Shown: positions 1 to 9,563, numbered from the stretch's first letter. The stretch: DNA of 64,000 bases from Vibrio sp. ED004 (GCF_023206395.1 NZ_CP066150.1:682001-746000); one strand, 5' to 3'. Made by a program: numbers and translations. Notes: generated by a model from the letters alone, not told the origin.

Positions 1-1
1 T

Positions 2-391
2 CAGAACCAAGAAGGTTACTTTGTTCTAATTTCTGATATTGCTCGTCATGCTCGTAACTTGAAAGCAAACCCTCAAGTGTCTTTGATGATGATTGAAGAC
101 GAAGAGAGCTCGAAGCAGCTTTACGCACGTAAGCGTCTAACGTTTGATGCGCAAGCGAGCGTTGTAGAACGTGAAACGGAGCTTTGGACTCAAGTGATCG
201 GCCAGATGCAAGAGCGTTTCGGCGAGATCATCGATGGTCTGAGCCAGCTTCAAGATTTCTCTCTGTTCAACCTTAAAGCAGAGAACGGCCTGTTCGTTAA
301 AGGCTTTGGTCAGGCATACCAAGTATCGGGTGACGATCTAGTAGATTTCGTTCACCTGCAAGAAGGCCACAAAAAAGTATCTAACGAGTAA
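2..391 (+). CDS. hutZ: HutZ/HugZ-family heme utilization protein (5' truncated)
   Basis: The frame is open from base 2 and gives about 129 C-terminal residues; the start lies outside the window. The product resembles the split-barrel, FMN-binding-like HugZ/HutZ family, which binds heme and is implicated in heme breakdown for iron acquisition in the cytoplasm. Visible family marks are the N-terminal strand YFVLISDIARHARNL, then NPQVSLMMIEDE, and a C-terminal GFGQAYQV strand followed by LQEGHKK. In V. cholerae HutZ a C-terminal histidine is the heme ligand, and the His of EGH is the likely counterpart. In Vibrio this gene usually ends a hutWXZ operon, so hutX is expected just upstream. The terminator right after the stop fits the end of an operon. 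A TTG at 59 is an internal codon, not the start. Confidence 0.85.
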   Translation, partial: QNQEGYFVLISDIARHARNLKANPQVSLMMIEDEESSKQLYARKRLTFDAQASVVERETELWTQVIGQMQERFGEIIDGLSQLQDFSLFNLKAENGLFVKGFGQAYQVSGDDLVDFVHLQEGHKKVSNE

Positions 392-413
392 TCTCGTTTA
401 ACTGGTTATTTAA

Positions 414-440
414 GAAACCCTCCAATGTGAGGGTTTTTTT
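414..440 (+). terminator. Rho-independent terminator after hutZ
   Basis: The inverted repeat AACCCTC / GAGGGTT has a short loop and is followed by a run of seven T. It sits 23 bp after the hutZ stop. Confidence 0.8.
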
Positions 441-533
441 ACGTCTAAAAATCGTTATAAACACACTAGCGTTGATGTGAGAAAAAGCAGACTAAATCAA
501 AGAGTTTGGTATATTGGCGTTTGATTAATATTT

Positions 534-1097
534 ATGTGTAAGGATCGCTACGTGAAGCCAATAAGTCGAGATTGGGACGAGTTCTGTTACCCGTTCATTT
601 ATGAAGACAGTCCTATCTGTGATTTTGAGATTCTATCGGACGAGCTTTGCTGCCGAGTTGGATTGGTTCTTTCATTGGAATTGGAACCACAAGTTCGCGA
701 GATCCTGCAACGCCTGCAACCGAACATCTATCATTTGAATGGTTCCGTGCGTGGGAAGTTAGCGATTACTGAATCCGAATTGGTCGAGCTTAAGCAAGAT
801 TACCACCGTATCCGTGAGCAGCTAGAAGGTGGCTTCAAAGGGTTTGTATTACCGGGTGGGCATCGAGTGTCGAGCGAGCTTCACTTGTGTCGTTGCCAGG
901 CTAAGAAAGTGGTGCGAGCTTTGGTGAGCATTGAGCATCATGAAAGTAAAAAATCACCGGACCCGATTCTTTTTAAATACGCTAACTTAGTCGCGAACAC
1001 ACTGTATGCATTGGCATCTTTCACTAATCATGTCAATGAGGTAGAGGAAGTGGAATTCGTGAGTAAGAGCTATTCGATGCCCAAAAAGAAAGACTAG
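534..1097 (+). CDS. PduO-type cob(I)alamin adenosyltransferase-like protein (degenerate)
   Basis: 187 residues. The C-terminal half matches the PduO-type adenosyltransferase fold: FVLPGGHRVSSELHLCR corresponds to the family's FxLPGG...LHxAR helix, and a final helix LFKYANLVANTLYALA corresponds to the family's YLNRLSDLLFVLAR helix. In the middle, SDELCCRVGLVLS aligns with the family's VDELNxxIGLA. The N-terminal ATP-binding loop (usually TKxGDxGxT) is missing; the equivalent stretch begins RDWDEFCYPF. In the family the enzyme transfers adenosyl from ATP to cob(I)alamin. Loss of the ATP loop suggests this copy is non-catalytic or acts on something else. It is monocistronic, with no cobalamin genes beside it. 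The fold is inferred with fair confidence, the activity is doubtful. The ATG at 534 has no strong Shine-Dalgarno sequence. Confidence 0.65.
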   Translation: MCKDRYVKPISRDWDEFCYPFIYEDSPICDFEILSDELCCRVGLVLSLELEPQVREILQRLQPNIYHLNGSVRGKLAITESELVELKQDYHRIREQLEGGFKGFVLPGGHRVSSELHLCRCQAKKVVRALVSIEHHESKKSPDPILFKYANLVANTLYALASFTNHVNEVEEVEFVSKSYSMPKKKD

Positions 1098-1189
1098 CTG
1101 CGAGCTCTATTTGGGTTAAGAGATGAAAAACTACGAATTGAAGAAGCTAAACCATTGAACTTGATGTTGGCTTAGCTTCGTGAATAGCC

Positions 1190-2104
1190 CTAAGCAGCCG
1201 TAGAGGCGTCGTTTAAGACTTTTGCGCCGCGTAGCATGGCTTCGATTAACTCACCCGCATTGAACTTCTCAAGCGCTTCGTGGGCACCTACCTGATTAGC
1301 ACGATCCACACAGATCTCACTTGAAAGTGAGGTATGCAAAATGCAGTAAGCATGGCTCAATGCACTGTCGTTCTGTACTTCAAATGCAAGTTCGTAACCA
1401 TCCAACCCCGGCATCTCAATGTCACTCACAAGAAGGTCAATCGCTTTGCCTACGCTAGCTTGGCGTCTCATCAGGTCAATCGCATCCAAACCGTTATTGC
1501 AGATGCTATAAGGAATGTTGATGCTGTCTAGGGCATCAGATAACTGCTTACGTGCAATCAAAGAGTCATCCACTAATAAGATGTTTAGCGCTTTGAGGCG
1601 CTCCCTTTCTACGTCGGTCAGCATTGGAATATGCGCATTCTCGTAATCTGGGTAGATCTTAGAGAGCAGCAGTTCGACATCGAGCATTTGGACGATGCGA
1701 TCTTCAAAGCGAGTAATGCCTGTCACAAACACGTTGCGACCGACACTCGCTGGCGGTGATTCAATACTCTTCCAATCACATTCAATGATTTTATCGATTG
1801 AGCGAACCAAGAATGCCACGACCGTTCTTAAGCAGTCGGTCACGATGAGCACACAGTCATTGTATTCAGCTGGGGTGATCGGGCGAAAGCCAATCGCGGC
1901 AGACATATCAATCACAGGCACCGTAAGATCGCGAATGGTCACGGTACCAATCACATGGTGATGAGAGTAGGGGATTTGAGTCATCGGTTGAAAAGGAACG
2001 ATTTCCCTGACTTTAAGCGTGCCAATCGCAAAACTTTGAGTGAGGGACAATTTGAACATCAACATTCCCTGTGACTGACTCGCTTTACTGATCGGTTTGG
2101 CCAT
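1190..2104 (-). CDS. cheV: Chemotaxis coupling protein CheV
   Basis: 304 residues: an N-terminal CheW-like domain (about 15-160) fused to a response-regulator receiver (about 175-295). The CheW part shows FAIGTLKVREIVPF and GTVTIRDLTVPVIDMS. The receiver has ILLVDDS with the acidic pair, the phospho-acceptor Asp in LLVSDIEMPGLDG, a Thr/Ser switch in ILHTSLSS and the conserved Lys in ALEKFNAGEL. CheV couples chemoreceptors to CheA and adjusts the coupling by phosphorylation. The start is the ATG preceded by GGAG six bases upstream. A chemoreceptor gene lies 2.3 kb away on the same strand (4412-6283), but the amylase gene between them is on the other strand, so they are not one operon. Confidence 0.93.
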   Translation of the reverse strand: MAKPISKASQSQGMLMFKLSLTQSFAIGTLKVREIVPFQPMTQIPYSHHHVIGTVTIRDLTVPVIDMSAAIGFRPITPAEYNDCVLIVTDCLRTVVAFLVRSIDKIIECDWKSIESPPASVGRNVFVTGITRFEDRIVQMLDVELLLSKIYPDYENAHIPMLTDVERERLKALNILLVDDSLIARKQLSDALDSINIPYSICNNGLDAIDLMRRQASVGKAIDLLVSDIEMPGLDGYELAFEVQNDSALSHAYCILHTSLSSEICVDRANQVGAHEALEKFNAGELIEAMLRGAKVLNDASTAA

Positions 2105-2315
2105 AATTGGCTCCTATTTACTACACGCTTAATTTATAAAGAATAATTTAAAGGGAAATAGCAGTCGCGGCAAGTAACTCTACTGTTTTTAGGGGCTTTA
2201 AGACGGTTGTTTTCGGTTATAGAGTGAAGAATGGTGTTTCTTGGGTTAAAATCACGCTAAATACTCGCTGTCGATGGTTAGTCGACAAGCAGACAGCAAC
2301 AAACTGAGAATTATC

Positions 2316-2594
2316 ATGGCAAGAACAGCAGCAGCGCTTCATATTCTGGTGAAGCATAAAGAACTAGCAGAAGACATCATGACGCAGCTTAAAAAGGGCG
2401 CTAAATTTCAAACGCTAGCGAAGAAACATTCAACCTGTCCATCTGGTAAAAAGGGCGGCGACCTTGGCGAGTTCAAGAAAGGTCAAATGGTGCCTCAGTT
2501 TGATAAGGTTTGTTTCTCTGGCGAGACGCTTGTACCACATCTTGTAAAAACTAAATTCGGTTGGCACGTAGTTAAGGTTCTTTACAGAACCTAG
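2316..2594 (+). CDS. ppiC: Peptidyl-prolyl cis-trans isomerase C (parvulin)
   Basis: 92 residues, the length of E. coli PpiC (93). It is a single parvulin domain with the ordered motifs [39 protein letters not shown] and FGWHVVKV, closely matching PpiC. It isomerises prolyl peptide bonds in the cytoplasm; there is no signal peptide. The frame is open upstream to a GTG-like codon near 2274, but the ATG at 2316 gives the conserved [12 protein letters not shown] start and is preferred. A strong terminator follows within 30 bp, so the gene is probably transcribed alone. Confidence 0.95.
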   Translation: MARTAAALHILVKHKELAEDIMTQLKKGAKFQTLAKKHSTCPSGKKGGDLGEFKKGQMVPQFDKVCFSGETLVPHLVKTKFGWHVVKVLYRT

Positions 2595-2618
2595 TGTAAG
2601 ATATGTGTTAGATGGAAT

Positions 2619-2646
2619 AAAAGGAGCGTATATACGCTCCTTTTTT
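2619..2646 (+). terminator. Terminator after ppiC
   Basis: A perfect 9+9 palindrome GGAGCGTATATACGCTCC is flanked by an A-rich left side and a T run (TTTTTT) on the right, so it could work in either direction. Confidence 0.85.
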
Positions 2647-2752
2647 GTGACTTTTTGGTGCATTTAAAAGCACGATGGCTGAGTGTTCATCCCAGACGTT
2701 ATGCGATAATTGGTGCTACGCCCTCAACTATCCACCGTGAGTAATTGGTAGG

Positions 2753-2762
2753 AGGAGGAGGG
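2753..2762 (+). promoter_or_regulatory. Possible MalT-box-like site upstream of the amylase gene
   Basis: GAGGAGGAGG matches the MalT box consensus GGGGA(T/G)GAGG at 9 of 10 positions. It lies 115 bp before the GH13 amylase start, inside the purine run TAGGAGGAGGAGGG. A low-complexity purine run can match by chance, and only one site was found, whereas MalT normally uses several. Confidence 0.25.
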
Positions 2763-2876
2763 TTTTTAATGAGTAACTCATATAATAAATGCCATTCTTG
2801 AGGAAATTTATGCAGCTTTGCCTTTTAGCCTTTGCCTTTTCTAAAAAGCTGTCAACGAGTTTGGTAGGAGAACAAC

Positions 2877-4283
2877 ATGGAGAGTTCAGCTATGTTAAGC
2901 AACCCAGCGACAGATGTCATATTGCATGCCTTTGACTGGTGCTACGCTGACGTAATGAAGAACGCCCCACTGATCCAAGAGTTGGGTTATAAATCTGTTT
3001 TAGTTTCACCGGCAATGAAGTCGTTACGTGGCCCTAAAGGTTGCGACCGAGATTCTGGTACTCAATGGTGGCAGCGCTATCAGCCACAAGACTATCGTGT
3101 GATCGATAATCAGTTGGGTGACACGCAAGATTTTAAAGCGATGGTCGACACGTTAAAGCAACATGGGCTTCGTACCTATGTGGATGTGGTGTTCAACCAC
3201 ATGGCAAACGAATCTGGCATTCGCAGTGACTTAACGTATCCGAACCTTCAAGATATGGCGTCTTACCAAAAAGACGCTGATTATTATGAATCGATCCGCT
3301 TGTTTGGTGATCTTTCTAAGCCTTTATTTGATGAAAACGACTTTGTGGAAGCGTTTGGTATCAAAAACTGGAAAGACACTTGGGAAGTGCAGAACGGGCG
3401 TATTACTGGCGGAGCCAGCGATCCTGGTTTGCCAACGCTGTTAGACAACGACAATGTGGTTGCACAACAGCGAGCGTACCTAAAAGCCTTGAAAGCGATT
3501 GGTGTGAAAGGTTTCCGCATTGATGCTGCAAAACACATGACACTGTCACACCTGCGCAAAGTATGGACTGATGATATCTGCGAAGAAATGCACATCTTTG
3601 GCGAGATCATTACCGATGGCGGTGCGACGGAAGAAGAGTACGAGCTGTTCCTTGAGCCGTACCTGAAACACACGCGCTTAGGTGCGTACGATTTCCCTCT
3701 GTTCAATACCATCTTCAAAGCCTTTGAAGAGCAGGGCAGCTTTAAGTCTCTGATCAACCCTTACTGTTTTGGTCAGGCTCTATCGAACATGAGAGCCATC
3801 ACTTTTGCCGTGACCCATGACATTCCAAACAACGAGGTGTTTTTGGAACATGTGATGGACGAAGTGGACGAACGATTGGCTCACGCCTTCATTCTTGGTC
3901 GAGATGGCGGTGTACCACTGGTTTATAGTGAATTAAGCACGAGCGGTATTTTGGACCAGAATGGTCAGCCTCGTTGGCTTAACGACTGGCAAGCGCCTTA
4001 CATGAAAAGCATGATTCAATTCCATAATCATGTTCATGGCGAAGCGATGCGTGTGGTTGAAGCGAATGATGATTTGTTGGTATTTGTCCGCGGTGACAAA
4101 GGCATTGTGGTGATTAACAAGTCGAAACGCAGCAAAACCGCCTCATTAAGTTGGACAGGTGCGGTAACCGATTTATTGTCGGGTGATGTGTTTGAATGTG
4201 TGGGTGAGGATTTAACCATCAAGGTGGAATCGAACCAATGCATGATGTTGACGACGAATGAACTGAAACCTGTCACGAGTTAA
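2877..4283 (+). CDS. GH13 alpha-amylase, cytoplasmic
   Basis: 468 residues forming an alpha-amylase (beta/alpha)8 barrel with a short C-terminal beta domain. The conserved GH13 regions are visible: region I DVVFNHM near residue 103; region II GFRIDAAKH near 211, carrying the Asp nucleophile; region III FGEII near 242 with the acid/base Glu; region IV as FAVTHDIPNN near 312, with the transition-state Asp in HD. It hydrolyses alpha-1,4-glucans. There is no signal peptide, which suggests intracellular maltodextrin or glycogen. The ATG at 2877 follows a good AGGAG at 6-bp spacing. It is monocistronic with a strong terminator. A stand-alone glycogen-binding-like domain lies at 10439-10738, but no physical link is visible. 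Confidence 0.92.
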   Translation: MESSAMLSNPATDVILHAFDWCYADVMKNAPLIQELGYKSVLVSPAMKSLRGPKGCDRDSGTQWWQRYQPQDYRVIDNQLGDTQDFKAMVDTLKQHGLRTYVDVVFNHMANESGIRSDLTYPNLQDMASYQKDADYYESIRLFGDLSKPLFDENDFVEAFGIKNWKDTWEVQNGRITGGASDPGLPTLLDNDNVVAQQRAYLKALKAIGVKGFRIDAAKHMTLSHLRKVWTDDICEEMHIFGEIITDGGATEEEYELFLEPYLKHTRLGAYDFPLFNTIFKAFEEQGSFKSLINPYCFGQALSNMRAITFAVTHDIPNNEVFLEHVMDEVDERLAHAFILGRDGGVPLVYSELSTSGILDQNGQPRWLNDWQAPYMKSMIQFHNHVHGEAMRVVEANDDLLVFVRGDKGIVVINKSKRSKTASLSWTGAVTDLLSGDVFECVGEDLTIKVESNQCMMLTTNELKPVTS

Positions 4284-4304
4284 CTCTGTTAGGTTACAAA
4301 AAGA

Positions 4305-4346
4305 AGCCCCGCTTACTGGCAATCAGTAAGCGGGGCTTTTTATTTT
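4305..4346 (+). terminator. Strong terminator after the amylase gene
   Basis: A 14-bp perfect stem AGCCCCGCTTACTG / CAGTAAGCGGGGCT has a 5-nt loop and is followed by a T-rich tail. It lies 21 bp after the stop. Confidence 0.9.
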
Positions 4347-4411
4347 AAGCTATTGCTCGGGAGCTAAAACGATCGGTGACTCAACCAAACGGCGACTGAG
4401 CCAAACCGTGG

Positions 4412-6283
4412 TTAAACCGTAAACTTATTCAATAGCTCGTCTTGTTGGCGAACATTGTCAGTTTGCTGCTGCATTGCCGTGTTCGCTTCTTGAGCTGCTG
4501 TAGATACTTGTGTCGAAAGGTCTTTGATCTTAACGGTGTTGTTGTTGATCTCTTCCGCGACTAAGCTCTGCTCTTCTGCTGCTGAAGCAATCTGAATATT
4601 CATATCAGAGATACGCTGAATCGCGTCACGAATACGGTCAAGTGAAGAGTTCGCTTGCTGAGCACGTTCAACGGCGTCAGTTGCGGTGTCTTTACTTTGG
4701 TTCATCGCATTCGATACTGAGCTTGCGCCTGCTTGAAGCTGCTCGATCATGTTACGAATTTCAGTGGTCGATTCTTGAGTACGTTGCGCCAGAGTACGAA
4801 CTTCATCGGCTACGACTGCGAAACCACGACCCGATTCACCCGCACGCGCTGCTTCAATCGCTGCGTTTAGTGCTAGTAGGTTGGTTTGGTCTGCAATGTC
4901 GTTGATTACCTTAAGAATCGTTTCGATGTTTGCAGTTGCTGATTCAAGTACTTGTACTTCTGCAACGGCTTGGTCGATACGCTCAGATAAGTTATCAATC
5001 GCTTGAGTGGTTTCACTAACTACAGAGGTGCCGTCTAGCGTTGCTTCGTCAGCTTCACGAGCCGCAGCCGCAGCACCTTGAGCGTTGTTTGCTACTTCTG
5101 TTGCGGTAACCGCCATCTCGTTCATTGCGGTCGCGAGCTGTTCAAGCTCTTGCAGTTGCGTGTTCATCGCATTTGCAGATTCGCCAGCACCTTTCACTGT
5201 GAATTCCGTACCACGTTTAATCTCAACGCCAATCGCTTTCGATTGAATGATTTGATTTTGCAGGTTTTCGGTAAAGGTGTTGAAGCCTTTCGCTAGGTCA
5301 GAGAACTCTTGGTCTGTGTTGGTATCCAGACGCTTAGTTAAGTCACCTTGTCCGCTCGCCACATCTTGAATCGCTTGGTTAAGTGCATCCAGTGGACGCA
5401 TCAACACGCGGATCAGAACCGTTAGCGCAACGACACTAAGAATTACAGCAAGCAAAGAGTAGATCATTGAACTGTTTTTCAAGTCTTCGACCGTTTGGTA
5501 AGCGATCTCTTCATCTAGGATTGCGCCGATGTACCAATCTTCACTTGGGATGTGTGTGAAGTTAACTAGGAACATTTTGCCGTCGACTTCAATCTCCTGA
5601 GAGCCTTCACGAATAGTCGCTTGAGGCATGTAGCTTGAAAGCGTTTCTCCGTTGTTTTTAGCATTCGGGTGAGCAATCGTTGTGCCGTCGGCTGTCACTA
5701 GGAATAGGTAGCCCGCATCAAACAGGTTTACTTGGTTCACCAAGGTGGCAAGGTTGGTCAGTTCTAGGTCGTAGAACATACCTGCAGTAAAGCGGCCGTT
5801 GTCTTTAACTGGAGTACCCACTGAGATAATGACCTTCTTACTTGATGCATCCACATAAGGCGCGGTAACAACTAAACTGTTTTTGGATTTAGCATCAATG
5901 TACCAAGGACGAATTCGTGGGTCGTAATCTGGCCCCGCTTCCCAGCCGTCATCATTTTCAATGACGAAACCGTTTGCTTCATAACCAAAACCAACCGCAA
6001 GGAAGCTGTTTTTAAGCTTTGGCTTTTCTAAAATTTCTTTTACGTAAGTACGATCTTGAGGATTGATCTCGATGACTTCAGTCGTCGATTGCGCCAAAGC
6101 TTTCTTGGCATTCATCTCGGATACTACTGTATTTTTTACGCCCGAGACCATCTCTTTAAGACTCGCATTGACGTGGTTCTCTACAGCACTTCTAACGGTG
6201 TAAAGTTGTTGTATTGAAAGCAATGATACTGTCACTAGCAGCAAGGCTGATGATGCAGCAACCACCTTATGGCTAAATTTCAT
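4412..6283 (-). CDS. Methyl-accepting chemotaxis protein with dCache sensor
   Basis: 623 residues. TM1 is at about 8-28; a periplasmic dCache_1-type sensor at about 35-265 contains [18 protein letters not shown] (the Dx...RPWY ligand-pocket signature) and [18 protein letters not shown]2 is at about 272-292; a HAMP domain spans about 295-347; the rest is a long coiled-coil signalling domain. The hairpin tip motif [20 protein letters not shown] and [10 protein letters not shown] are intact. dCache receptors with this pocket often bind amino acids, but the ligand cannot be read here. No C-terminal NWETF-type CheR/CheB tether is present. The ATG follows AAGGGGAAAACTCA, a good ribosome site. It signals through CheW/CheV-CheA to the flagellum. 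Confidence 0.93.
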   Translation of the reverse strand: MKFSHKVVAASSALLLVTVSLLSIQQLYTVRSAVENHVNASLKEMVSGVKNTVVSEMNAKKALAQSTTEVIEINPQDRTYVKEILEKPKLKNSFLAVGFGYEANGFVIENDDGWEAGPDYDPRIRPWYIDAKSKNSLVVTAPYVDASSKKVIISVGTPVKDNGRFTAGMFYDLELTNLATLVNQVNLFDAGYLFLVTADGTTIAHPNAKNNGETLSSYMPQATIREGSQEIEVDGKMFLVNFTHIPSEDWYIGAILDEEIAYQTVEDLKNSSMIYSLLAVILSVVALTVLIRVLMRPLDALNQAIQDVASGQGDLTKRLDTNTDQEFSDLAKGFNTFTENLQNQIIQSKAIGVEIKRGTEFTVKGAGESANAMNTQLQELEQLATAMNEMAVTATEVANNAQGAAAAAREADEATLDGTSVVSETTQAIDNLSERIDQAVAEVQVLESATANIETILKVINDIADQTNLLALNAAIEAARAGESGRGFAVVADEVRTLAQRTQESTTEIRNMIEQLQAGASSVSNAMNQSKDTATDAVERAQQANSSLDRIRDAIQRISDMNIQIASAAEEQSLVAEEINNNTVKIKDLSTQVSTAAQEANTAMQQQTDNVRQQDELLNKFTV

Positions 6284-6719
6284 TGAGTTTTCCCCTTCTC
6301 ACAGGCTTTGCGAAGACTAAAGTTAATCGTGTTTTTCTAATTATATATATCGACGAGATTGAAATTTACTTGAATGTAATTTCACAAAATAGACTACAAA
6401 AATACAACAACCCAAACAATACAAAATTCACTAAATCACATATTTGTTACTTTTATTATTGGGTTCAATGAGTTGGGGAATGGCGCTAGACGGGGTTTAA
6501 GGGGGAATTAAGAATGTATTAATTTGCAGATTATGCGTTCAGTTTTCTATTAACACGAGGTGATGTGAATAAACAATATGAAATTAAATGATATGCAGAA
6601 CTTATATATTGATTAGAATCCAAATAACGCTGTGTATATATTTTGTGCAAATAAAAAGCCCCACAAAAGTGAGGCTTATAATTCTATCTGCTTATTTACT
6701 TATATAAGTAGCATCTAAT
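6284..6719. other. 436-bp intergenic, AT-rich
   Basis: No convincing gene. It separates two minus-strand genes and must hold the promoter of the chemoreceptor gene at its left end. A 62-codon frame at 6283-6471 has no ribosome site and low-complexity composition and is not called. The terminator of the 6720-8090 gene is at its right end. Confidence 0.6.
6653..6677 (-). terminator. Terminator of the YjiH-family gene
   Basis: Read on the minus strand: AAGCCTCAC, loop TTTT, GTGGGGCTT, then a T run. It lies 43 bp past the stop at 6720. Confidence 0.75.
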
Positions 6720-8090
6720 TTAGAATATTAGGTGAGCTACACCAGCGATAACTGGGAGTGTAATTAGAGTACGCAGAATAAAGATGATAAACAGTTCTAA
6801 GATGTTTACTGGGATTTTACTACCTAGAAGCAGAGCGCCTACTTCAGACATGTAAATCAGTTGAGTTACCGACATTGCTGCAATAACAAAGCGAGTCATC
6901 TCGTTGTCGATAGAAGCTGCAAGGATTGCTGGGATAAACATATCCGCAAAACCAACAACGATCGTTTCAGAGGCTGCAACGGCTTCAGGTACACCAAGTA
7001 GCTCTAGGAATGGGATGAAAGGCTGACCTAGGAACGAGAATACAGAGGTGTATTCCGCAATCACCAACGCCATGGTACCAAGGCCCATAACAACAGGCAG
7101 TACACCAAAGACCATATCAACAGCGTTACGAACGCCTTCGCCAAATACAGACTTAGCCGACTTCACTTGTGATGCTTTGTTTACTGCTAGCTCAAGGCCC
7201 CAAGAGAATGTTGAGTGACCTGCAGGAATCGCGTCAGCGTCTTTGTGCGGCTTGCTACCATCAATGAAGGTGTCTTTTTTCATGCTTAGTGGTGGAAGGC
7301 GAGGGATGATTACCGCTGCTACAATACCCGCTAGACAGATTGCTGCGTAGAAAGGTAGGAACAAGTGCTCTAACTCTACTTGTGCAATGACCACAAGGCT
7401 GAACGTAATCGATACTGCCGAGAAAGTCGTACCAACAACCGCAGCTTCACGTTGAGTGTAGAATTTCTTTTCGTACTGTTTGCTTGTAAGCAGGATACCA
7501 ACGCTGCCATCACCTAACCAAGAAGCCATACAGTCGATAGCACTACGACCTGGTAGGTTGAAGATTGGGCGCATGATTTTGCTTAACAAGGTGCCAAACA
7601 ACTCTAGCAAACCGAAGTTAAGTAGAAGAGGTAGTAGCAAACCCGCAAAGATAAATACTGAGAACAGTGTAGGAAGTAGGCCTTCTAACACTAAACCACC
7701 GGTGTTTTCTTCCAAAATAAACTCTGGACCTACTTGGAAGAACGCCATGAATGCCGCAGCACCACCAATCAAACGAACCAACAACCACAGTGGAGATGGG
7801 TTGAAAAGGCCGTTTAAAAATGAATTCGATGTAATGAATGTAGGCTTGAAAATGGTGCTTAAAACGGAAGCTACAGACATGAAAGCGACGATCGCAGTGA
7901 TAATAGAGACTAGGTACTCACCGAAAACCGCTTGAATTGACTTGGCTAAGATCGCTACAGGGATGGTGAGATCGCCTTGATAGCTGATTGGTGCCATGAA
8001 AAGGAATAAACCAATCAATGATGGGATTAAGAAAACCCAGAAACTGCCTTTAGATTTCTCTGTTTGAGCAGTATTCGTGTTGTTAGACAT
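6720..8090 (-). CDS. YjiH-family membrane protein (nucleoside-recognition/Gate domain)
   Basis: 456 residues with about ten hydrophobic segments, so it is an inner-membrane protein. The N-terminus begins FWVFLIPSLIGLFLFMAPI, and the central GRSAIDCMASWLGDGSVGIL segment is characteristic of the Gate (nucleoside recognition) domain shared by YjiH, spore-maturation SpmA and nucleoside transporters. A second Gate-like half occurs toward the C-terminus (VVGFADMFIPAILAASI). The substrate is unknown; the family is often called a putative nucleoside or ion transporter. The start has GAGAACAATAAC just before the ATG. The neighbours on either side are transcribed the same way but separated by more than 200 bp, so it is probably monocistronic. 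Confidence 0.82.
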   Translation of the reverse strand: MSNNTNTAQTEKSKGSFWVFLIPSLIGLFLFMAPISYQGDLTIPVAILAKSIQAVFGEYLVSIITAIVAFMSVASVLSTIFKPTFITSNSFLNGLFNPSPLWLLVRLIGGAAAFMAFFQVGPEFILEENTGGLVLEGLLPTLFSVFIFAGLLLPLLLNFGLLELFGTLLSKIMRPIFNLPGRSAIDCMASWLGDGSVGILLTSKQYEKKFYTQREAAVVGTTFSAVSITFSLVVIAQVELEHLFLPFYAAICLAGIVAAVIIPRLPPLSMKKDTFIDGSKPHKDADAIPAGHSTFSWGLELAVNKASQVKSAKSVFGEGVRNAVDMVFGVLPVVMGLGTMALVIAEYTSVFSFLGQPFIPFLELLGVPEAVAASETIVVGFADMFIPAILAASIDNEMTRFVIAAMSVTQLIYMSEVGALLLGSKIPVNILELFIIFILRTLITLPVIAGVAHLIF

Positions 8091-8318
8091 GTTATTGTTC
8101 TCGAATTTCTACACGTAAAAAAGCCACATCCTTGGCATTTTTATTCACTAAACGTCCGTATTTTCTCATTGGGTGCAAGATTACCCAGTATTAATATCGC
8201 TTGCAATACTATTCATCAAATATCGCTAAGTATTCACACTGGTTATTCTGCAACTCCTTAAGAGTTTAGAATAAAGTGTTGCGGATGTTACGTAGTTTGA
8301 GGATATATTGCCAGATAT

Positions 8319-8993
8319 TTATAAATTTACTGGCGTTTCAGTTCGATAGGTCAAGTATAGCCAATAGCTAAACGCAATGATGAAGGCGAAAGAAGCAGGG
8401 AACGCCAGAGCTAATATTTCGAAGCGTTGGAACAAGCAAGCGCCCGTTAAGCCTCCAAATAGAAAACCGACAACGATGAACATCAGCAGTTTGGCTTTGC
8501 GGCGGTCAAAGGGCATGCCTTTAAGGCGAGCACCAATCATGATCCCAAGATCCGTGATGATCCCGCTCATGTGTGTGGTACGAATGATCGCACCGCTATA
8601 AGTCGTGATCATTGCGTTTTGCAACCCACATGCGGCTGAAGCGAAGTATTGGCCTGACATGTAGCCTTGTAATAGTGCCCAAAGTGCCAAGAATAACAAC
8701 CCACCTTCAATACATAGCGCGACACCGTAGCGGCGTCCTAGCTTTAGTGCTTGGTTTTCAATAAAGAACCCACTAAAGGCTGCGCCTAACATAAAGCTCA
8801 TGATCACCAATAGAAGGTGCACTGATGCCGAAGTTGGGGTGAGTAGGCTGCTGCCGAGTAAAGACATGGTGCCAGAGATGTGCGAGATGGCTTGATGTTG
8901 GAAACCAAGTAACCCAATAGCATTTACGCTGCCAGCAAGGCCTGCTAGCAGTAGCGCGCCGTATTCAACCCAGCGAGGTAGCTTAGAAATCAT
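8319..8993 (-). CDS. YoaK-family (DUF1275) membrane protein
   Basis: 224 residues with six to seven predicted membrane helices. The pattern LLAGLAGSVNAIGLLGF near the N-terminus, SHISGTMSLLG, and later CGLQNAMITTYSGAIIRTTH followed by SGIITDLG are the hallmarks of the YoaK/DUF1275 family, whose function is not established. The frame extends to a GTG at 9002, but the ATG at 8993 has AGGGTG at 7-bp spacing and is preferred. It is flanked by unrelated genes with no operon partner. Confidence 0.85.
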   Translation of the reverse strand: MISKLPRWVEYGALLLAGLAGSVNAIGLLGFQHQAISHISGTMSLLGSSLLTPTSASVHLLLVIMSFMLGAAFSGFFIENQALKLGRRYGVALCIEGGLLFLALWALLQGYMSGQYFASAACGLQNAMITTYSGAIIRTTHMSGIITDLGIMIGARLKGMPFDRRKAKLLMFIVVGFLFGGLTGACLFQRFEILALAFPASFAFIIAFSYWLYLTYRTETPVNL

Positions 8994-9143
8994 GTGGTTC
9001 ACCCTGGGTTAGAAAGAGGAGCAGATTATAACGCTAGCGAAAAGATACGCTAGCGTTGCGGGGCTTTCATATTTGATCTTGGGCAACAGTATTGCAGTTT
9101 GTTTCTTTACAGGTGTTATCGCAATACTTGAGGGTTGTAGCCA

Positions 9144-9563
9144 CTAATTATAGTGACTCATTTGATGGTCAAATTTGACCCAACCATGTTTGCGCTCTTC
9201 ATAAACTGAAAAACTTGGCAGTGGAAAATCTTGTTCTTTAAATAGCCCGAGAGGGACGATATAAAAATCGGCAGCGGCAACAGATTGTAAAAGCATAGTG
9301 GTGCCACATTGAGGACAAAACTGATAGGTGACTTCATTGCCTGTATCGCTAATGCGTGAGAAAGAGGTGATCTCCCCGCTGAGTGTGACTTGTTCAATTG
9401 GGAACCGAGCTTGAACGCCGAACACGCTTCCTGTGCGTTTTTGGCATTCATAGCAATGACACACAGAGGTGCGTTGAGGCTCACCGCGGCATACGAGATT
9501 GACGGCTCCACAGCGACATTCGCAACTTCTGATATTTCTGTCTTTAATATGATTGATATCCAT
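9144..9563 (-). CDS. GFA-family zinc protein (glutathione-dependent formaldehyde-activating enzyme-like)
   Basis: 139 residues. Zinc-binding cysteines follow the GFA (Mss4-like) pattern: CECRCGAV, then CHCYECQKRTGS, then FCPQCGTTM. The family includes Gfa, which accelerates S-hydroxymethylglutathione formation, but most members are uncharacterised. The longest frame starts at 9626, yet the ATG at 9563 is preceded by TGGAG at 5-bp spacing and gives a normal family N-terminus (MDINHIKDRNIRSCECRCG), so it is chosen. The gene is divergent from the hypothetical membrane protein at 9659, sharing a 95-bp promoter region. Confidence 0.85.
   Translation of the reverse strand: MDINHIKDRNIRSCECRCGAVNLVCRGEPQRTSVCHCYECQKRTGSVFGVQARFPIEQVTLSGEITSFSRISDTGNEVTYQFCPQCGTTMLLQSVAAADFYIVPLGLFKEQDFPLPSFSVYEERKHGWVKFDHQMSHYN

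Noticed and set aside
6283..6471. 62-codon plus-strand frame upstream of the chemoreceptor gene
   Set aside because: Starts inside the chemoreceptor promoter, no ribosome site, and composition is that of AT-rich non-coding DNA.
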